A stretch of DNA of 64,000 nt from Enterococcus pingfangensis (GCF_005405205.1 NZ_BJDP01000010.1:1-64000), one strand, 5' to 3'. Positions 8,983-19,960 are shown, numbered from the stretch's first letter. The notes: generated by a model not told the origin, from the letters alone. Translations and numbers: made by a program.

Positions 8983-9786
8983 TCAGCTTAATAACAAAGC
9001 ATCATCTTTCAGTTCGACGCCGGAATTTTGTTGGAAGAGTTCCATCAATTTCGGTACGGTCAAATGTTGTTTTTCCGCTTGGTTCAAGTCTAAAGCAATC
9101 TGTCCTTGATGTAGCATGATCAATCGATTGCCGTATTGGATAGCATCTTCCATATTGTGGGTTACCATGAAGGCCGTCAGCTCTTGTTCGCGAATCAAGC
9201 GCTCAGTCAGCTGCATCACGGTCAATGAGGTTTTTGGATCAAGTGCGGCGGTATGTTCATCTAATAAAATCAAATCAGGTCGTTGCAAAGTTGCCATCAG
9301 CAAGGTAATCGCTTGGCGTTGTCCGCCAGATAGCAGGCCGATCTCTGCATCTAGCCGATTTTCTAAATTCAAATTCAGCATCGCTAATTGTTCTTGGAAG
9401 AAACTGCGGTCTTTGCTTTTCACCCCAAGGGAGAAGCCGCGTTTATGGCCGCGTTTCAGTGCTAATGCTAAATTTTCTTCAACAGTCAAACGGACGGCGG
9501 TACCCATTTTTGGATCTTGGAAGACACGACTGATTCTTTTCGACCGTTTAGTAACGGAGTATTTGGTGATTTCCTCTTCATTTAGAAACATTTGGCCTTC
9601 TTCGATTGGTAAAGTACCGGCAACGCTGTTCAGCAAAGTTGATTTGCCGGCGCCGTTTCCGCCGATGATCGTTACAAATTCACCTGGGGCTAAGCTTAGG
9701 TTGATTCCGCGCAACACATGATTTTCATTGACGGTCCCGCGTTCGAAATATTGATGAAGGTTATTAATTCTTAGAACTGGTTGCAT
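8983..9786 (-). CDS. ABC importer ATPase (TrpZ-type)
   Basis: A 267-residue ATP-binding cassette. Walker A GGNGAGKST lies near residue 41, the signature LSGGQRQA near 154, Walker B LILLDEHTAALD near 173 and the switch His in MVTHNMED near 209. It powers the importer formed with the two genes upstream. Its ATG directly follows the permease stop codon, which suggests translational coupling. The family accompanies substrate-binding proteins of the ABC_sub_bind (PF04392) type, for which aromatic amino acids have been proposed as substrates in Gram-positives. Confidence 0.9.
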   Translation of the reverse strand: MQPVLRINNLHQYFERGTVNENHVLRGINLSLAPGEFVTIIGGNGAGKSTLLNSVAGTLPIEEGQMFLNEEEITKYSVTKRSKRISRVFQDPKMGTAVRLTVEENLALALKRGHKRGFSLGVKSKDRSFFQEQLAMLNLNLENRLDAEIGLLSGGQRQAITLLMATLQRPDLILLDEHTAALDPKTSLTVMQLTERLIREQELTAFMVTHNMEDAIQYGNRLIMLHQGQIALDLNQAEKQHLTVPKLMELFQQNSGVELKDDALLLS

Positions 9787-10683
9787 CTAATTCGCCCCTT
9801 TCTTTTTTGTTTTTAAAGTAAATTTCGCCCGAATTTGCGGCAAAGATAAACAGATGACTAATACGATCGCTGAAGCTAGTTTTGAATCGGTCGGTTCAAC
9901 ATTCATTTCGAAGACTAAAGCTAAGATGAAACGGTAAATAATTGCCCCGGCCACGATCGTAACTAAACGAACCCAGATCGGTTTGTTGTGAAGCAGCACT
10001 TCTGCGATGATGATCGAAGCCAAGCCGATAACGATCGTTCCGACACCGGAATTCAGATCAGCAAAGCCGTTGTTTTGTGCCAGTAAGGCACCGGAAAGAG
10101 CGATACTGCCGTTTGAGATCATGTAGCCTAAGAGTTTCATGTTTTCAGTTTTAATCCCGTTAGCTTCACTCATATCAGGATTATCTCCTGTTGCGCGGAC
10201 AGCTAAACCGATCTCTGTGCGGAAAAACAAGACTAACAGAAAGATCACTAGCAAGGTGATCAATAAACCAATCAGGATCACTGCATTGTTTTTGCTTAAG
10301 CCCATCGTTTGAGCCGTGGTAAAGATCGTATTTTCTCCCAACAACGCGATGTTGGGAGCGCCCATTACACGTGAAGTAATGGAGTACAAGCCTGTCATCG
10401 TAATGATTCCGGCTAGCAATGCGGGGATTTTGAATTTTGTGTTTAAGATCCCGGTCACTAAACCGGCTAACATTCCACCGCCAAAAGCTAATAAAGTGGC
10501 TAGGGCAGGATGGATTCCATTAACGATGGCGACGGCGGCGATCCCACCGCCTAAAGGGAAACTCCCTTCAGCGGTTAAATCGGCAATATCTAAAATTCGA
10601 AAAGTCATGTAAACACCGATTGCGAGCAATGACCAAAGAATCCCTTGCGACGTCGATGATACTAACAAAGTGATAATATTCAT
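9787..10683 (-). CDS. ABC importer permease (TrpY-type)
   Basis: A membrane protein of about 298 residues with eight to ten predicted transmembrane segments. It carries the BPD_transp_2-type features PLGGGIAAVAIVNG and ATGDNPDMSEANGI. The ATG at 10683 (MNIITLLVSS) is preferred over the TTG at 10719 because GAAGGAAG lies just upstream of it. It forms the channel of the importer, pairing with the ATPase below and the lipoprotein above; the gap to the binding-protein gene is 45 nt. The substrate is inferred from the leader peptide and family, not shown. Confidence 0.88.
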   Translation of the reverse strand: MNIITLLVSSTSQGILWSLLAIGVYMTFRILDIADLTAEGSFPLGGGIAAVAIVNGIHPALATLLAFGGGMLAGLVTGILNTKFKIPALLAGIITMTGLYSITSRVMGAPNIALLGENTIFTTAQTMGLSKNNAVILIGLLITLLVIFLLVLFFRTEIGLAVRATGDNPDMSEANGIKTENMKLLGYMISNGSIALSGALLAQNNGFADLNSGVGTIVIGLASIIIAEVLLHNKPIWVRLVTIVAGAIIYRFILALVFEMNVEPTDSKLASAIVLVICLSLPQIRAKFTLKTKKKGAN

Positions 10684-10728
10684 GCTTCTTCCTTCTTTCT
10701 TTCTGGAACTGTCGTTCAACGGCTTCCT

Positions 10729-11691
10729 TTATTTTGGTTCTTTGATGCTGGCTGGATCGATATCTAAAGCTTTCGCCATGTCTTCATTGACGACTAATTT
10801 CAGTGTGTCAGCAGATTCAACTGGAGTATCCGACGGTTTTGCGTCGCCATCTAAAATCTTAGCGGCCATTTCGCCCGTTTGTTTGCCTAATGATTTGTAG
10901 TCGATTCCAACGGTAGCTAGACCGCCATCAGTAACTTGTTCTGTTGAACCTGCGACTAATGGGATTTTCTTTTCTTTAACGACATCGCCGATCACTGCGG
11001 CTGCACTTGCGAAAGTATTATCCGTTGGGACATAGATCCCATCAGTTTCGTTTGCTAAAGATTCGGTTACTTGCTGAACGTCATTAGTTGTGTTGGCTGT
11101 TTTAATTTTTACGTCGACACCGGCTTTTTTCAGCGCTTTCTCAGCGAGGTCAGCTTGGATCTTAGAATTGGCTTCGCCGGCGTTGTACATGATCCCGATT
11201 GATTTTGCATCTGGAACGATCGACAATAGAAGCGCGATTTGTTTATCGATCGGCACCATGTCTGTGGTTCCTGTAACGTTTCCGCCAGGTTTTTTATCGC
11301 TTTTAACGAGTTTGGCTTCTTTTAAATCAGTCACTGCAGTAACCGTGATTGGAATTTCCGTCGTTACATTCAATAGAGATTGAGCGGCGGGAGTTGCGAT
11401 CCCTAAAAGCAGATCCGGTTCATCATTGACTAATTTTTCACTCATACTTTTTAGGTTGTCTTGATTGTTTTGAGCGTTTTGGTAATCAATCTCTAAGTTG
11501 TCGCCTTCTTTATAGCCGCCTTCAGCCAAACCTTCTTTGAAGCCTTCATAGGCATTGTCTAATGAAGCGTGTTGAACAAGTTGCAAGACCCCCACTTTTT
11601 TTACACTGTCGTCACTTGCTTCTTTACTGCCGCAAGCACCTAACATCAATAAACTTACCAATCCAATTCCTGCTAATACTGTTTTTTTCAT
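10729..11691 (-). CDS. Substrate-binding lipoprotein (TrpX-type, ABC_sub_bind family)
   Basis: 320 residues. A type II signal peptide has lipobox LMLGAC (lipidated Cys about residue 20), followed by a mature domain starting KKVGVLQLVQHASLDNAYEGF. This is the PF04392 family (often called DUF534/TrpX), with two Rossmann-like lobes. It captures the substrate outside the membrane for the permease and ATPase encoded downstream. RBS AAAGGAGAG sits 8 nt before the ATG. The gene lies behind a leader of nearly 290 nt containing a Tyr/Phe-rich leader peptide and an attenuator, so uptake of tyrosine and/or phenylalanine (or a related aromatic compound) is inferred as its role. Confidence 0.9.
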   Translation of the reverse strand: MKKTVLAGIGLVSLLMLGACGSKEASDDSVKKVGVLQLVQHASLDNAYEGFKEGLAEGGYKEGDNLEIDYQNAQNNQDNLKSMSEKLVNDEPDLLLGIATPAAQSLLNVTTEIPITVTAVTDLKEAKLVKSDKKPGGNVTGTTDMVPIDKQIALLLSIVPDAKSIGIMYNAGEANSKIQADLAEKALKKAGVDVKIKTANTTNDVQQVTESLANETDGIYVPTDNTFASAAAVIGDVVKEKKIPLVAGSTEQVTDGGLATVGIDYKSLGKQTGEMAAKILDGDAKPSDTPVESADTLKLVVNEDMAKALDIDPASIKEPK

Positions 11692-11712
11692 TATTTTCTC
11701 TCCTTTTGTAAT

Positions 11713-11756
11713 AAAAAATCACCCGCTTAGAATGAATGAAATCCTAAGTGGGTGAT
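11713..11756 (-). terminator. Attenuator terminator before the TrpX-type gene
   Basis: On the minus strand ATCACCCACTTAGGAT pairs with ATTCTAAGCGGGTGAT around a short loop, followed by TTTTTTAT. It ends only 21 nt before the start codon, so it must be bypassed for expression. The 5' arm (CCACTTAGGATT, positions 11751-11740) is complementary to the upstream strand AATCTAAGTGG (11796-11786), giving a competing antiterminator. Confidence 0.85.
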
Positions 11757-11889
11757 GCAAATACAGAAATAGTATGCTATTTCAGCCACTTAGATTCCTC
11801 TATGCGGCCGGTGATACGTTGAAATGCTCTAGCCATCATAGATACAAAAAACACTGAGGTTGTTTGCATCCATCATGATGAATACAAAC

Positions 11890-11949
11890 CTATCTAAAAT
11901 AGCTAAAGTAATAGCGGTTATTCAGTTGTGAGTTTTTCGGATTCAGCAT
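11890..11949 (-). CDS. Tyr/Phe-rich leader peptide
   Basis: A 19-residue ORF, MLNPKNSQLNNRYYFSYFR, with three Tyr and two Phe in the six residues YYFSYF just before the end. A clear RBS, GGAGG, lies 8 nt upstream of the ATG, and a consensus promoter lies 34 nt before that ATG. It is followed by leader RNA with a hairpin, an antiterminator strand and an intrinsic terminator before the TrpX-type gene. The arrangement is that of ribosome-mediated attenuation, in which stalling at scarce Tyr/Phe codons would permit readthrough. Too short for routine gene finding. Translation is inferred, not shown. Confidence 0.75.
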   Translation of the reverse strand: MLNPKNSQLNNRYYFSYFR

Positions 11950-11982
11950 GTGAACAACCTCCAACTTGTTAAGATGTACATT

Positions 11983-12011
11983 AGTATACGGTAAGAAAAA
12001 TGAGATGTCAA
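11983..12011 (-). promoter_or_regulatory. Promoter of the importer leader
   Basis: Minus-strand TTGACA (12011-12006), a spacer of exactly 17 bp and TATACT (11988-11983). Two tandem GAATATTC octamers (12024-12031 and 12033-12040) lie just upstream of the -35. Confidence 0.8.
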
Positions 12012-12126
12012 TAATAAACTGAAGAATATTCAGAATATTCAGGAATGTAAATCAATTTAAAATAAACTATTTTCATTGAAAGTTTTAAGAAAACCTTGCG
12101 GAAAGCTCCCGCAACTGCAGAGGCTA

Positions 12127-12155
12127 TTGACTTTTATGTTGACGTCATGTATCAT
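12127..12155 (+). promoter_or_regulatory. rpoB promoter
   Basis: TTGACT (12127-12132), a 17-bp spacer and TATCAT (12150-12155). It gives a 5' leader of about 235 nt before rpoB. A second TTGACG overlaps within the spacer but has no good -10. Confidence 0.6.
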
Positions 12156-12184
12156 ATTAATTTGCTAAAACTATCTGAACTGAT

Positions 12185-12221
12185 AAAAGGCAGGAACGAA
12201 ATATTGTCCGTTCCGGCTTTT
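12185..12221 (+). ncRNA. rpoB leader hairpin (candidate Lacto-rpoB motif)
   Basis: AAAAG and GGAACG pair with CGTTCC and CTTTT around a small internal loop, forming an interrupted stem in the rpoB 5' leader. A conserved leader structure called Lacto-rpoB has been described upstream of rpoB in Lactobacillales. The location fits, but I cannot confirm the consensus by eye. The T-tract after it is short, so it may regulate rather than terminate. Confidence 0.45.
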
Positions 12222-12396
12222 AATAAGGAAACAAAAGTAGAAGCTCGCGAATATTTTCAAGAGAACGTTCTATTTTTGGTTTTTTTTTGCCTAAAAGCCG
12301 CAAAAAATGTCGGGTGTTACACGAATTTAATTTTTGTAACATAAATGTAATTTATCTTCGGAACGGTTTTCAAACTTTTAAGAGGGGTGAAGAAAC

Positions 12397-15300
12397 TTGG
12401 CTGGACACGTAGTGAAATACGGGAAACACCGAGAACGCAGAAGCTTCGCACAAATCAGTGAAGTGTTGGAATTACCGAATTTGATCGAAATTCAAACAGA
12501 TTCTTATCAATGGTTCCTAGATGAGGGCTTGCAAGAAATGTTTGAAGACATTTTGCCAATTGAAGATTTTAATGGAAACTTGTCACTTGAATTTGTTGAC
12601 TATGAATTGAAAGAACCTAAATACACCGTGGCAGAAGCACGTGCACACGATGCAAACTACTCTGCACCATTACATGTAGTTTTACGCTTAGTAAACCGTG
12701 AAACTGGCGAAATCAAATCACAAGAAGTATTCTTTGGCGATTTCCCATTAATGACGGAACAAGGAACGTTTATTATCAACGGAGCTGAACGGGTTATCGT
12801 TTCCCAATTAGTTCGTTCTCCCGGCGTCTATTTCCACGGAAAAGTGGATAAGAACGGGAAAGAAGGTTTCGGTTCAACAGTCATTCCTAACCGTGGCGCA
12901 TGGTTAGAAATGGAAACAGACGCAAAAGATATCTCTTATGTCCGGATTGACCGTACTCGTAAAATTCCTTTGACCACGTTAGTCCGTGCGCTAGGTTTTG
13001 GTTCCGATGATACGATCTTTGAGATCTTCGGCGAAAGCGAATCATTACGCAACACCATCGAGAAAGACTTGCACAAAAATCCAAGCGATTCTCGTACCGA
13101 AGAAGGATTGAAAGATGTTTATGAACGTCTACGTCCCGGCGAACCAAAAACAGCAGACAGCTCTCGTAGCTTGCTGACCGCTCGTTTCTTCGATCCAAAA
13201 CGTTACGACTTAGCAAATGTTGGTCGTTACAAAGTAAATAAAAAATTAGACCTTAAAACACGTCTATTGAACTTGACGTTGGCTGAAACGTTAGTTGATC
13301 CTGAAACTGGCGAGATCATTATGGAAAAAGGGACTGTTATTACTCATCAAGTAATGGAAGAAACACTTGGTGCGCATTTAGAAAACGGCTTGAATTCTGT
13401 AACTTACTACCCATCAGAAGATGCTGTCGTAACAGATCCAATGACTGTTCAAGTGATCAAAGTCTTTTCACCAAAAGATCCAGAACGTGAAGTAACAGTG
13501 ATCGGCAATGCATATCCTGATACTTCTGTCCGGACTGTTCGTCCTGCTGACATCATCGCTTCAATGAGCTATTTCTTGAATTTGATGGAAAACATCGGCA
13601 ATGTCGACGATATCGACCACTTAGGAAACCGTCGTATTCGTTCAGTCGGTGAATTGTTGCAAAACCAATTCCGTATCGGTTTAGCTCGGATGGAACGTGT
13701 TGTTCGCGAACGTATGTCGATCCAAGATCAAGAAACATTGACGCCACAACAATTGATCAATATTCGTCCAGTTGTTGCCAGCATCAAAGAATTCTTTGGA
13801 TCTTCTCAATTGTCACAGTTCATGGACCAAACGAATCCGTTAGGGGAGTTGACGCATAAACGTCGTCTATCTGCCTTAGGACCTGGTGGTTTGACACGTG
13901 ACCGTGCCGGCTATGAAGTCCGCGACGTTCACTATTCTCACTATGGCCGGATGTGTCCGATTGAAACGCCTGAAGGGCCTAACATCGGTTTGATCAACAG
14001 TTTGGCTTCGTATGCCAAAGTCAATAAGTTCGGTTTCATCGAAACGCCTTATCGTCGTGTCGATCGTTCAACAGGTAAAGTAACAGACAAGATCGATTAC
14101 TTAACTGCTGATATCGAAGACCATTATGTTGTTGCTCAAGCAAACAGCAAATTGAACGATGACGGAACATTCGTTGAAGAAGTCGTTATGGCTCGTGCAA
14201 CTTCTGAAAACTTGGAAGTTACGATCGATAAAGTCGACTACATGGACGTATCTCCTAAACAAGTAGTTGCTGTCGCTACTGCTTGTATCCCATTCTTGGA
14301 AAACGATGACTCGAACCGTGCCTTGATGGGAGCGAACATGCAGCGTCAAGCCGTGCCTTTGATCAATCCTAAGTCTCCTTGGGTTGGTACCGGTATGGAA
14401 TACAAAGCCGCGCATGACTCAGGTGCCGCTTTATTATGTAAAAATGATGGTGTCGTTGAATTCGTTGACGCCCACGAAGTTCGTGTCCGCCGCGACAATG
14501 GCGCATTAGATAAATATGATATTACAAAATTCCGTCGTTCTAACTCAGGGACTAGCTACAACCAACGTCCATTAGTTGGATTAGGCGAAAAAGTTGAAGT
14601 CGGTGATATTTTAGCTGACGGACCTTCTATGGAAAACGGCGAATTGGCTTTAGGTCAAAACGTTGTCGTAGCCTTCATGACTTGGGAAGGGTACAACTAT
14701 GAAGATGCCATCATCATGAGCCGTCGTTTGGTCAAGGATGATGTGTATACTTCGATCCATATTGAAGAATATGAATCAGAAGCACGTGATACAAAATTAG
14801 GACCTGAAGAAATCACTCGCGAAATCCCGAACGTTGGGGAAGACGCATTGAAGAACTTGGACGAAATGGGAATCATCCGCATTGGTGCTGAAGTTCATGA
14901 TGGCGACCTATTAGTCGGTAAAGTCACTCCTAAAGGGGTAACTGAATTATCAGCGGAAGAACGTTTATTGCATGCGATCTTCGGTGAAAAAGCGCGTGAA
15001 GTCCGCGATACCTCTCTACGTGTGCCTCATGGCGGCGGCGGGATCGTTCATGACGTGAAGATCTTTACTCGTGAAGCAGGCGACGAATTATCTCCTGGTG
15101 TAAATATGTTAGTGCGCGTCTACATCGTGCAAAAACGTAAAATCCATGAAGGGGATAAAATGGCCGGCCGTCACGGAAATAAAGGGGTCGTTTCTCGTAT
15201 CATGCCGGAAGAAGATATGCCATTCTTGCCAGACGGCACACCAGTTGACATCATGTTGAATCCTTTAGGGGTGCCATCACGGATGAATATTGGACAAGTA

Positions 15301-16014
15301 TTGGAATTGCATTTAGGGATGGCCGCTCGTCAATTAGGAATCCATGTTGCAACACCAGTCTTTGATGGTGCGCAAGATAGCGATGTTTGGGAAACTGTCC
15401 GTGAAGCTCGTATGGCTGCAGACGCTAAGACTGTTCTTTACGATGGACGTACAGGTGAACCATTCGACAACCGGATCTCAGTCGGCGTGATGTACATGAT
15501 CAAATTGGCCCACATGGTCGATGATAAATTGCATGCTCGTTCAATTGGACCTTACTCTCTTGTTACGCAACAACCATTGGGTGGTAAAGCTCAATTTGGT
15601 GGACAACGTTTCGGGGAAATGGAAGTTTGGGCACTGGAAGCATACGGTGCTGCTTACACGTTACAAGAAATCTTGACTTACAAATCAGATGATGTGGTCG
15701 GTCGTGTGAAAACTTACGAAGCCATCGTCAAAGGTGAACCTATTCCAAAACCAGGCGTGCCTGAATCTTTCCGCGTATTAGTGAAAGAATTGCAAGCTCT
15801 TGGTTTAGATATGCAAGTCTTAGATATTAATGACAAAGAAATCGAGTTGCGAGACATGGACGATGATGATGACGACTTGATCACAGTTGACGCTTTGACA
15901 AAATATGCAGAACAACAACAATCTGCAAAAGAAGTTGAAGAAAAAGCAGCTGCTGAAAAAGCGGAACAAAAATCAGATTTGATCCAAGAAATCGAAACTG
16001 CTGAAGACTTATAA
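12397..16014 (+). CDS. rpoB: RNA polymerase beta subunit
   Basis: 1205 residues, collinear with firmicute RpoB from [20 protein letters not shown] to an acidic tail ([12 protein letters not shown], then a Glu/Lys-rich end). Landmark motifs are present. The rifampicin-binding region contains [20 protein letters not shown] and [13 protein letters not shown] (about residues 465-495). The active-site motifs [19 protein letters not shown] and KVTPKG follow, and the [25 protein letters not shown] region lies in the C-terminal clamp. The rifampicin cluster looks wild type. It starts at TTG 12397, supported by AGGGGTGA 6 nt upstream. It is co-transcribed with rpoC. Confidence 0.98.
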   Translation: MAGHVVKYGKHRERRSFAQISEVLELPNLIEIQTDSYQWFLDEGLQEMFEDILPIEDFNGNLSLEFVDYELKEPKYTVAEARAHDANYSAPLHVVLRLVNRETGEIKSQEVFFGDFPLMTEQGTFIINGAERVIVSQLVRSPGVYFHGKVDKNGKEGFGSTVIPNRGAWLEMETDAKDISYVRIDRTRKIPLTTLVRALGFGSDDTIFEIFGESESLRNTIEKDLHKNPSDSRTEEGLKDVYERLRPGEPKTADSSRSLLTARFFDPKRYDLANVGRYKVNKKLDLKTRLLNLTLAETLVDPETGEIIMEKGTVITHQVMEETLGAHLENGLNSVTYYPSEDAVVTDPMTVQVIKVFSPKDPEREVTVIGNAYPDTSVRTVRPADIIASMSYFLNLMENIGNVDDIDHLGNRRIRSVGELLQNQFRIGLARMERVVRERMSIQDQETLTPQQLINIRPVVASIKEFFGSSQLSQFMDQTNPLGELTHKRRLSALGPGGLTRDRAGYEVRDVHYSHYGRMCPIETPEGPNIGLINSLASYAKVNKFGFIETPYRRVDRSTGKVTDKIDYLTADIEDHYVVAQANSKLNDDGTFVEEVVMARATSENLEVTIDKVDYMDVSPKQVVAVATACIPFLENDDSNRALMGANMQRQAVPLINPKSPWVGTGMEYKAAHDSGAALLCKNDGVVEFVDAHEVRVRRDNGALDKYDITKFRRSNSGTSYNQRPLVGLGEKVEVGDILADGPSMENGELALGQNVVVAFMTWEGYNYEDAIIMSRRLVKDDVYTSIHIEEYESEARDTKLGPEEITREIPNVGEDALKNLDEMGIIRIGAEVHDGDLLVGKVTPKGVTELSAEERLLHAIFGEKAREVRDTSLRVPHGGGGIVHDVKIFTREAGDELSPGVNMLVRVYIVQKRKIHEGDKMAGRHGNKGVVSRIMPEEDMPFLPDGTPVDIMLNPLGVPSRMNIGQVLELHLGMAARQLGIHVATPVFDGAQDSDVWETVREARMAADAKTVLYDGRTGEPFDNRISVGVMYMIKLAHMVDDKLHARSIGPYSLVTQQPLGGKAQFGGQRFGEMEVWALEAYGAAYTLQEILTYKSDDVVGRVKTYEAIVKGEPIPKPGVPESFRVLVKELQALGLDMQVLDINDKEIELRDMDDDDDDLITVDALTKYAEQQQSAKEVEEKAAAEKAEQKSDLIQEIETAEDL

Positions 16015-16031
16015 GCGTCACACTTGCCATA

Positions 16032-16062
16032 CGTAAGTCAGCTAATGTTTAGCTGACTTACG
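16032..16062 (+). other. rpoB-rpoC intergenic hairpin
   Basis: A perfect 13-bp stem CGTAAGTCAGCTA / TAGCTGACTTACG with a 5-nt loop. It is followed by ATAAAATG rather than a T-run, so it does not look like a terminator. It fits an RNase processing or mRNA-stability element separating the two cistrons. Confidence 0.7.
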
Positions 16063-16088
16063 ATAAAATGAAATGGAGGGAAACCCTT

Positions 16089-19000
16089 TTGATCGATGTA
16101 AATAAATTCGAAAGTATGCAAATAGGTTTGGCTTCTCCTGAAAAAATCAGAAGCTGGTCATACGGTGAAGTAAAAAAACCGGAAACCATTAACTATCGTA
16201 CATTGAAGCCTGAACGCGAAGGATTATTCGATGAAAGAATTTTTGGGCCAACCAAAGACTGGGAATGTGCCTGTGGAAAATACAAACGGATCCGTTATAA
16301 AGGAATCGTCTGTGACCGTTGTGGCGTAGAAGTTACCCGCTCTAAAGTTCGTCGCGAACGGATGGGTCACATCGAATTAGCAGCACCAGTAACACACATT
16401 TGGTATTTCAAAGGAATTCCTTCTCGAATGGGTCTTGTCTTAGACATGAGTCCTCGTGCGTTGGAAGAAATCATCTACTTTGCATCTTATGTCGTGATCG
16501 ATCCAGGTAATACGAGCCTAGAGAAAAAACAATTATTGACTGAACGTGAATACCGTGAAAAACGTGATCAATACGGTCAAGAATTCCATGCGGCAATGGG
16601 TGCCGAAGCGATCAAACAATTATTAGATAAAGTTGATCTAGATGGCGAATCCGCAGAATTAAAAGAAGAATTAAAAACAGCTCAAGGTCAAAAAAGGACC
16701 CGTGCAATCCGTCGTTTAGACGTATTAGAAGCATTCCGTTCTTCTGGCAACCTTCCAGGTTGGATGGTCATGAATGTGATCCCTGTCATTCCGCCAGATT
16801 TACGTCCGATGGTTCAATTAGAAGGCGGTCGTTTTGCAACGAGTGACTTGAATGATCTGTACCGTCGTGTGATCAACCGTAACAATCGTTTGAAACGTTT
16901 GTTAGACTTGAACGCACCAAATATCATTGTTCAAAATGAAAAACGGATGCTGCAAGAAGCGGTAGATGCGTTGATCGATAATGGTCGTCGCGGCCGTCCA
17001 GTTACTGGACCAGGTAACCGTCCATTGAAATCTTTATCTCACATGTTGAAAGGGAAACAAGGTCGTTTCCGTCAAAACTTGCTGGGTAAACGGGTCGATT
17101 ATTCTGCGCGTTCAGTTATCGTTGTTGGACCGTTCTTGAAAATGTATCAATGTGGTCTGCCAAAAGAAATGGCGATCGAATTGTTCAAACCTTTCGTAAT
17201 GAAAGAATTAGTTCAACGTGAGATTGCATCAAATATCAAAAATGCCAAACGCAAAATCGAACGTCAAGAAGACGTTGTCTGGGATGTTTTAGAAGAAGTT
17301 ATCAAAGAACATCCTGTATTGCTGAACCGAGCACCTACATTGCACAGACTTGGTATCCAAGCGTTCGAACCGATCTTAGTTGAAGGTCGCGCAATCCGTC
17401 TTCACCCATTAGTGTGTGAAGCCTACAATGCCGATTTCGATGGTGACCAAATGGCTGTCCATTTACCACTAGGCGAAGAAGCTCAAGCAGAAGCTCGGAT
17501 GTTGATGCTAGCTGCAACACATATCTTGAACCCGAAAGACGGCAAACCAGTCGTTACGCCATCACAAGATATGGTGTTAGGTAACTATTACTTAACAATG
17601 GAAGAAGAAGGCCGCGAAGGCGAAGGAATGATCTTCCGTGACATGAATGAAGCTGTCTTAGCATGGCGCAATGGCTACGTTCATTTGCATTCACGTGTGG
17701 CTGTTGATCCTAATACATTAGGTGACAAACCATTTACTGAAGAACAAAAAGAACGGATGCTGATCACGACTGTTGGGAAAATTATTTTCAACGAGATCAT
17801 GCCGCAAGAGTTCCCTTACTTGAACGAACCGACTGATTTCAACTTGACACAACACACACCTGACAAATACTTTGTCGAAAAAGGTGCGGATATTCCTGCA
17901 GCGATCAAAGAACAAGCGATCATTTTACCATTCAAGAAGAAAAATCTTGGAAATATCATCGCTGAAGTCTTTAAACGTTTCAAAGTAACGGATACATCTA
18001 TGATGCTTGACCGAATGAAAGACTTAGGTTACAAACATTCGACTCATGCCGGTATGACTGTTGGTATCGCTGATATCATGGCCTTGGCTGAAAAACAAGA
18101 GATCATCGATAACGCCCACAAACAAGTTGGTACGATTACGAAACAATTCCGTCGTGGTTTGATCACGGATGACGAACGTTATGAACGTGTTATCGCAGTT
18201 TGGAATGCGGCTAAAGATGATATCCAACAACGTCTGATGGAATCCTTAGATGCTAAGAATCCAATCTTCATGATGTCTGACTCTGGAGCCCGTGGTAATA
18301 TCTCCAACTTTACTCAGCTTGCTGGGATGCGTGGATTGATGGCCGCTCCGAATGGACAAATTATGGAATTGCCGATCATCTCTAATTTCCGTGAAGGACT
18401 ATCTGTCTTGGAAATGTTTATCTCCACTCATGGGGCTCGTAAAGGGATGACCGATACTGCCTTGAAAACTGCCGATTCAGGTTACTTGACTCGTCGTTTA
18501 GTTGACGTTGCCCAAGATGTGATCGTACGTGAAGAAGATTGCGGAACTGACCGCGGTTTAGAAATCTCTGCGATTCGTGAAGGAAACGAAATTATCGAAT
18601 CATTGGAAGAACGTCTAGTTGGACGCTATACTCAAAAATCGGTAATGCACCCTGAAACAGGCGAAGTAATTTTACCTGGCGATGCACTGATCAGCGAAAC
18701 AGATGCTAAACGAATCATGGATGCTGGCGTTGAAAAATTAACGATCCGCTCAGTCTTCACATGTAATACTAAACACGGAGTATGTAAACATTGTTACGGC
18801 CGCAACTTGGCAACTGGCGACGACGTTGAAGTCGGTGAAGCAGTTGGTACTATCGCCGCTCAATCAATCGGCGAACCTGGTACTCAATTAACAATGCGTA
18901 CATTCCATACCGGTGGGGTTGCCGGAGACGATATCACACAAGGTCTTCCTCGTGTCCAAGAAATCTTCGAAGCACGTAATCCTAAAGGTTTAGCTGTTAT

Positions 19001-19742
19001 TACTGAAGTTACTGGTGAAGTTGTTGAGATCGCTGAAGATGCTGCAACACGATCAAAAGAAGTCACTGTCAAAGGTGAAACCGATACTCGTACGTATACT
19101 GTTCCTTACACCGCTCGGATGAAAGTGGCAGAAGGCGATATGATCCATCGTGGAGAACGCTTGACAGAAGGTTCAATCGATCCTAAACACTTATTGCAAG
19201 TGCGTGATGTTATCTCAGTTGAGACTTACTTGCTGCGTGAAGTTCAACGTGTTTACCGGATGCAAGGGGTAGAAATCGGCGACAAACATATTGAAGTAAT
19301 GGTTCGTCAAATGTTGCGTAAAGTCCGCGTCATGGACCCAGGCGATACAGATATCTTGCCAGGTACATTGCTAGATATCGCTGACTTCAAAGACCAAAAC
19401 TACAATACATTGGTTGCTGGCGGAACACCCGCAACCTCTCGTCCAGTCTTGCTTGGTATCACTAAAGCATCATTGGAAACAAACAGTTTCTTATCTGCCG
19501 CATCATTCCAAGAAACAACACGTGTCTTGACCGATGCTGCAATCCGCGGTAAGAAAGATCCATTACTTGGATTGAAAGAAAATGTTATCATCGGTAAGAT
19601 CATCCCTGCCGGAACTGGTATGGCGACTTACCGCAACATGGAACCGAAAGAAGTTGTTGTGGCTAGCGAAAATGTCTACAGTATCTCTGATATTGAAGCA
19701 CAAATGGCAGCCGAAGACGCTTTGAACAATCCATTGAATTAA
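16089..19742 (+). CDS. rpoC: RNA polymerase beta' subunit
   Basis: 1217 residues, the usual enterococcal length. An N-terminal zinc site [19 protein letters not shown] is visible. The catalytic Mg motif [12 protein letters not shown] lies near residue 449, the bridge helix and trigger-loop regions near [16 protein letters not shown], and a second zinc cysteine set [14 protein letters not shown]. The start is placed at TTG 16089 (mature N-terminus [10 protein letters not shown]) because GGAGGG lies 9 nt upstream; the in-frame ATG at 16068 has no RBS and would add seven residues. It is followed by a strong terminator. Confidence 0.98.
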   Translation: MIDVNKFESMQIGLASPEKIRSWSYGEVKKPETINYRTLKPEREGLFDERIFGPTKDWECACGKYKRIRYKGIVCDRCGVEVTRSKVRRERMGHIELAAPVTHIWYFKGIPSRMGLVLDMSPRALEEIIYFASYVVIDPGNTSLEKKQLLTEREYREKRDQYGQEFHAAMGAEAIKQLLDKVDLDGESAELKEELKTAQGQKRTRAIRRLDVLEAFRSSGNLPGWMVMNVIPVIPPDLRPMVQLEGGRFATSDLNDLYRRVINRNNRLKRLLDLNAPNIIVQNEKRMLQEAVDALIDNGRRGRPVTGPGNRPLKSLSHMLKGKQGRFRQNLLGKRVDYSARSVIVVGPFLKMYQCGLPKEMAIELFKPFVMKELVQREIASNIKNAKRKIERQEDVVWDVLEEVIKEHPVLLNRAPTLHRLGIQAFEPILVEGRAIRLHPLVCEAYNADFDGDQMAVHLPLGEEAQAEARMLMLAATHILNPKDGKPVVTPSQDMVLGNYYLTMEEEGREGEGMIFRDMNEAVLAWRNGYVHLHSRVAVDPNTLGDKPFTEEQKERMLITTVGKIIFNEIMPQEFPYLNEPTDFNLTQHTPDKYFVEKGADIPAAIKEQAIILPFKKKNLGNIIAEVFKRFKVTDTSMMLDRMKDLGYKHSTHAGMTVGIADIMALAEKQEIIDNAHKQVGTITKQFRRGLITDDERYERVIAVWNAAKDDIQQRLMESLDAKNPIFMMSDSGARGNISNFTQLAGMRGLMAAPNGQIMELPIISNFREGLSVLEMFISTHGARKGMTDTALKTADSGYLTRRLVDVAQDVIVREEDCGTDRGLEISAIREGNEIIESLEERLVGRYTQKSVMHPETGEVILPGDALISETDAKRIMDAGVEKLTIRSVFTCNTKHGVCKHCYGRNLATGDDVEVGEAVGTIAAQSIGEPGTQLTMRTFHTGGVAGDDITQGLPRVQEIFEARNPKGLAVITEVTGEVVEIAEDAATRSKEVTVKGETDTRTYTVPYTARMKVAEGDMIHRGERLTEGSIDPKHLLQVRDVISVETYLLREVQRVYRMQGVEIGDKHIEVMVRQMLRKVRVMDPGDTDILPGTLLDIADFKDQNYNTLVAGGTPATSRPVLLGITKASLETNSFLSAASFQETTRVLTDAAIRGKKDPLLGLKENVIIGKIIPAGTGMATYRNMEPKEVVVASENVYSISDIEAQMAAEDALNNPLN

Positions 19743-19752
19743 TGGAAACTCT

Positions 19753-19789
19753 AGACCACAAGATTCTTTTGAATCTTGTGGTCTTTTTT
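19753..19789 (+). terminator. Terminator of rpoBC
   Basis: Perfect 14-bp stem AGACCACAAGATTC / GAATCTTGTGGTCT with a TTTT loop, followed by T-rich sequence. Confidence 0.93.
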
Positions 19790-19960
19790 CATGCGATTAT
19801 TAAGGATTATTAAGCAGTTATCTGGTAAAATGGTAGCGGTCACTTTAGACAGATATTAAATTTCGTTTAGAGCACGGAATAAAAGGTATTGTGAACGGGA
19901 GATTTGTGAGAAAATGAAAGAAACTATCCTAGTAATATGTAAAAATTTTTGAGGTGCTAC

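Noticed and set aside
11700-11950. T-box or TRAP control of the aromatic importer leader
   Set aside because: No AGGGTGGNACCGCG sequence, no specifier-loop layout and no GAG/TAG repeats; the leader ORF with competing hairpins explains it better.
12096-12344. An 82-codon open frame upstream of rpoB
   Set aside because: No RBS, low-complexity residues, and it runs across the rpoB promoter and leader hairpin.
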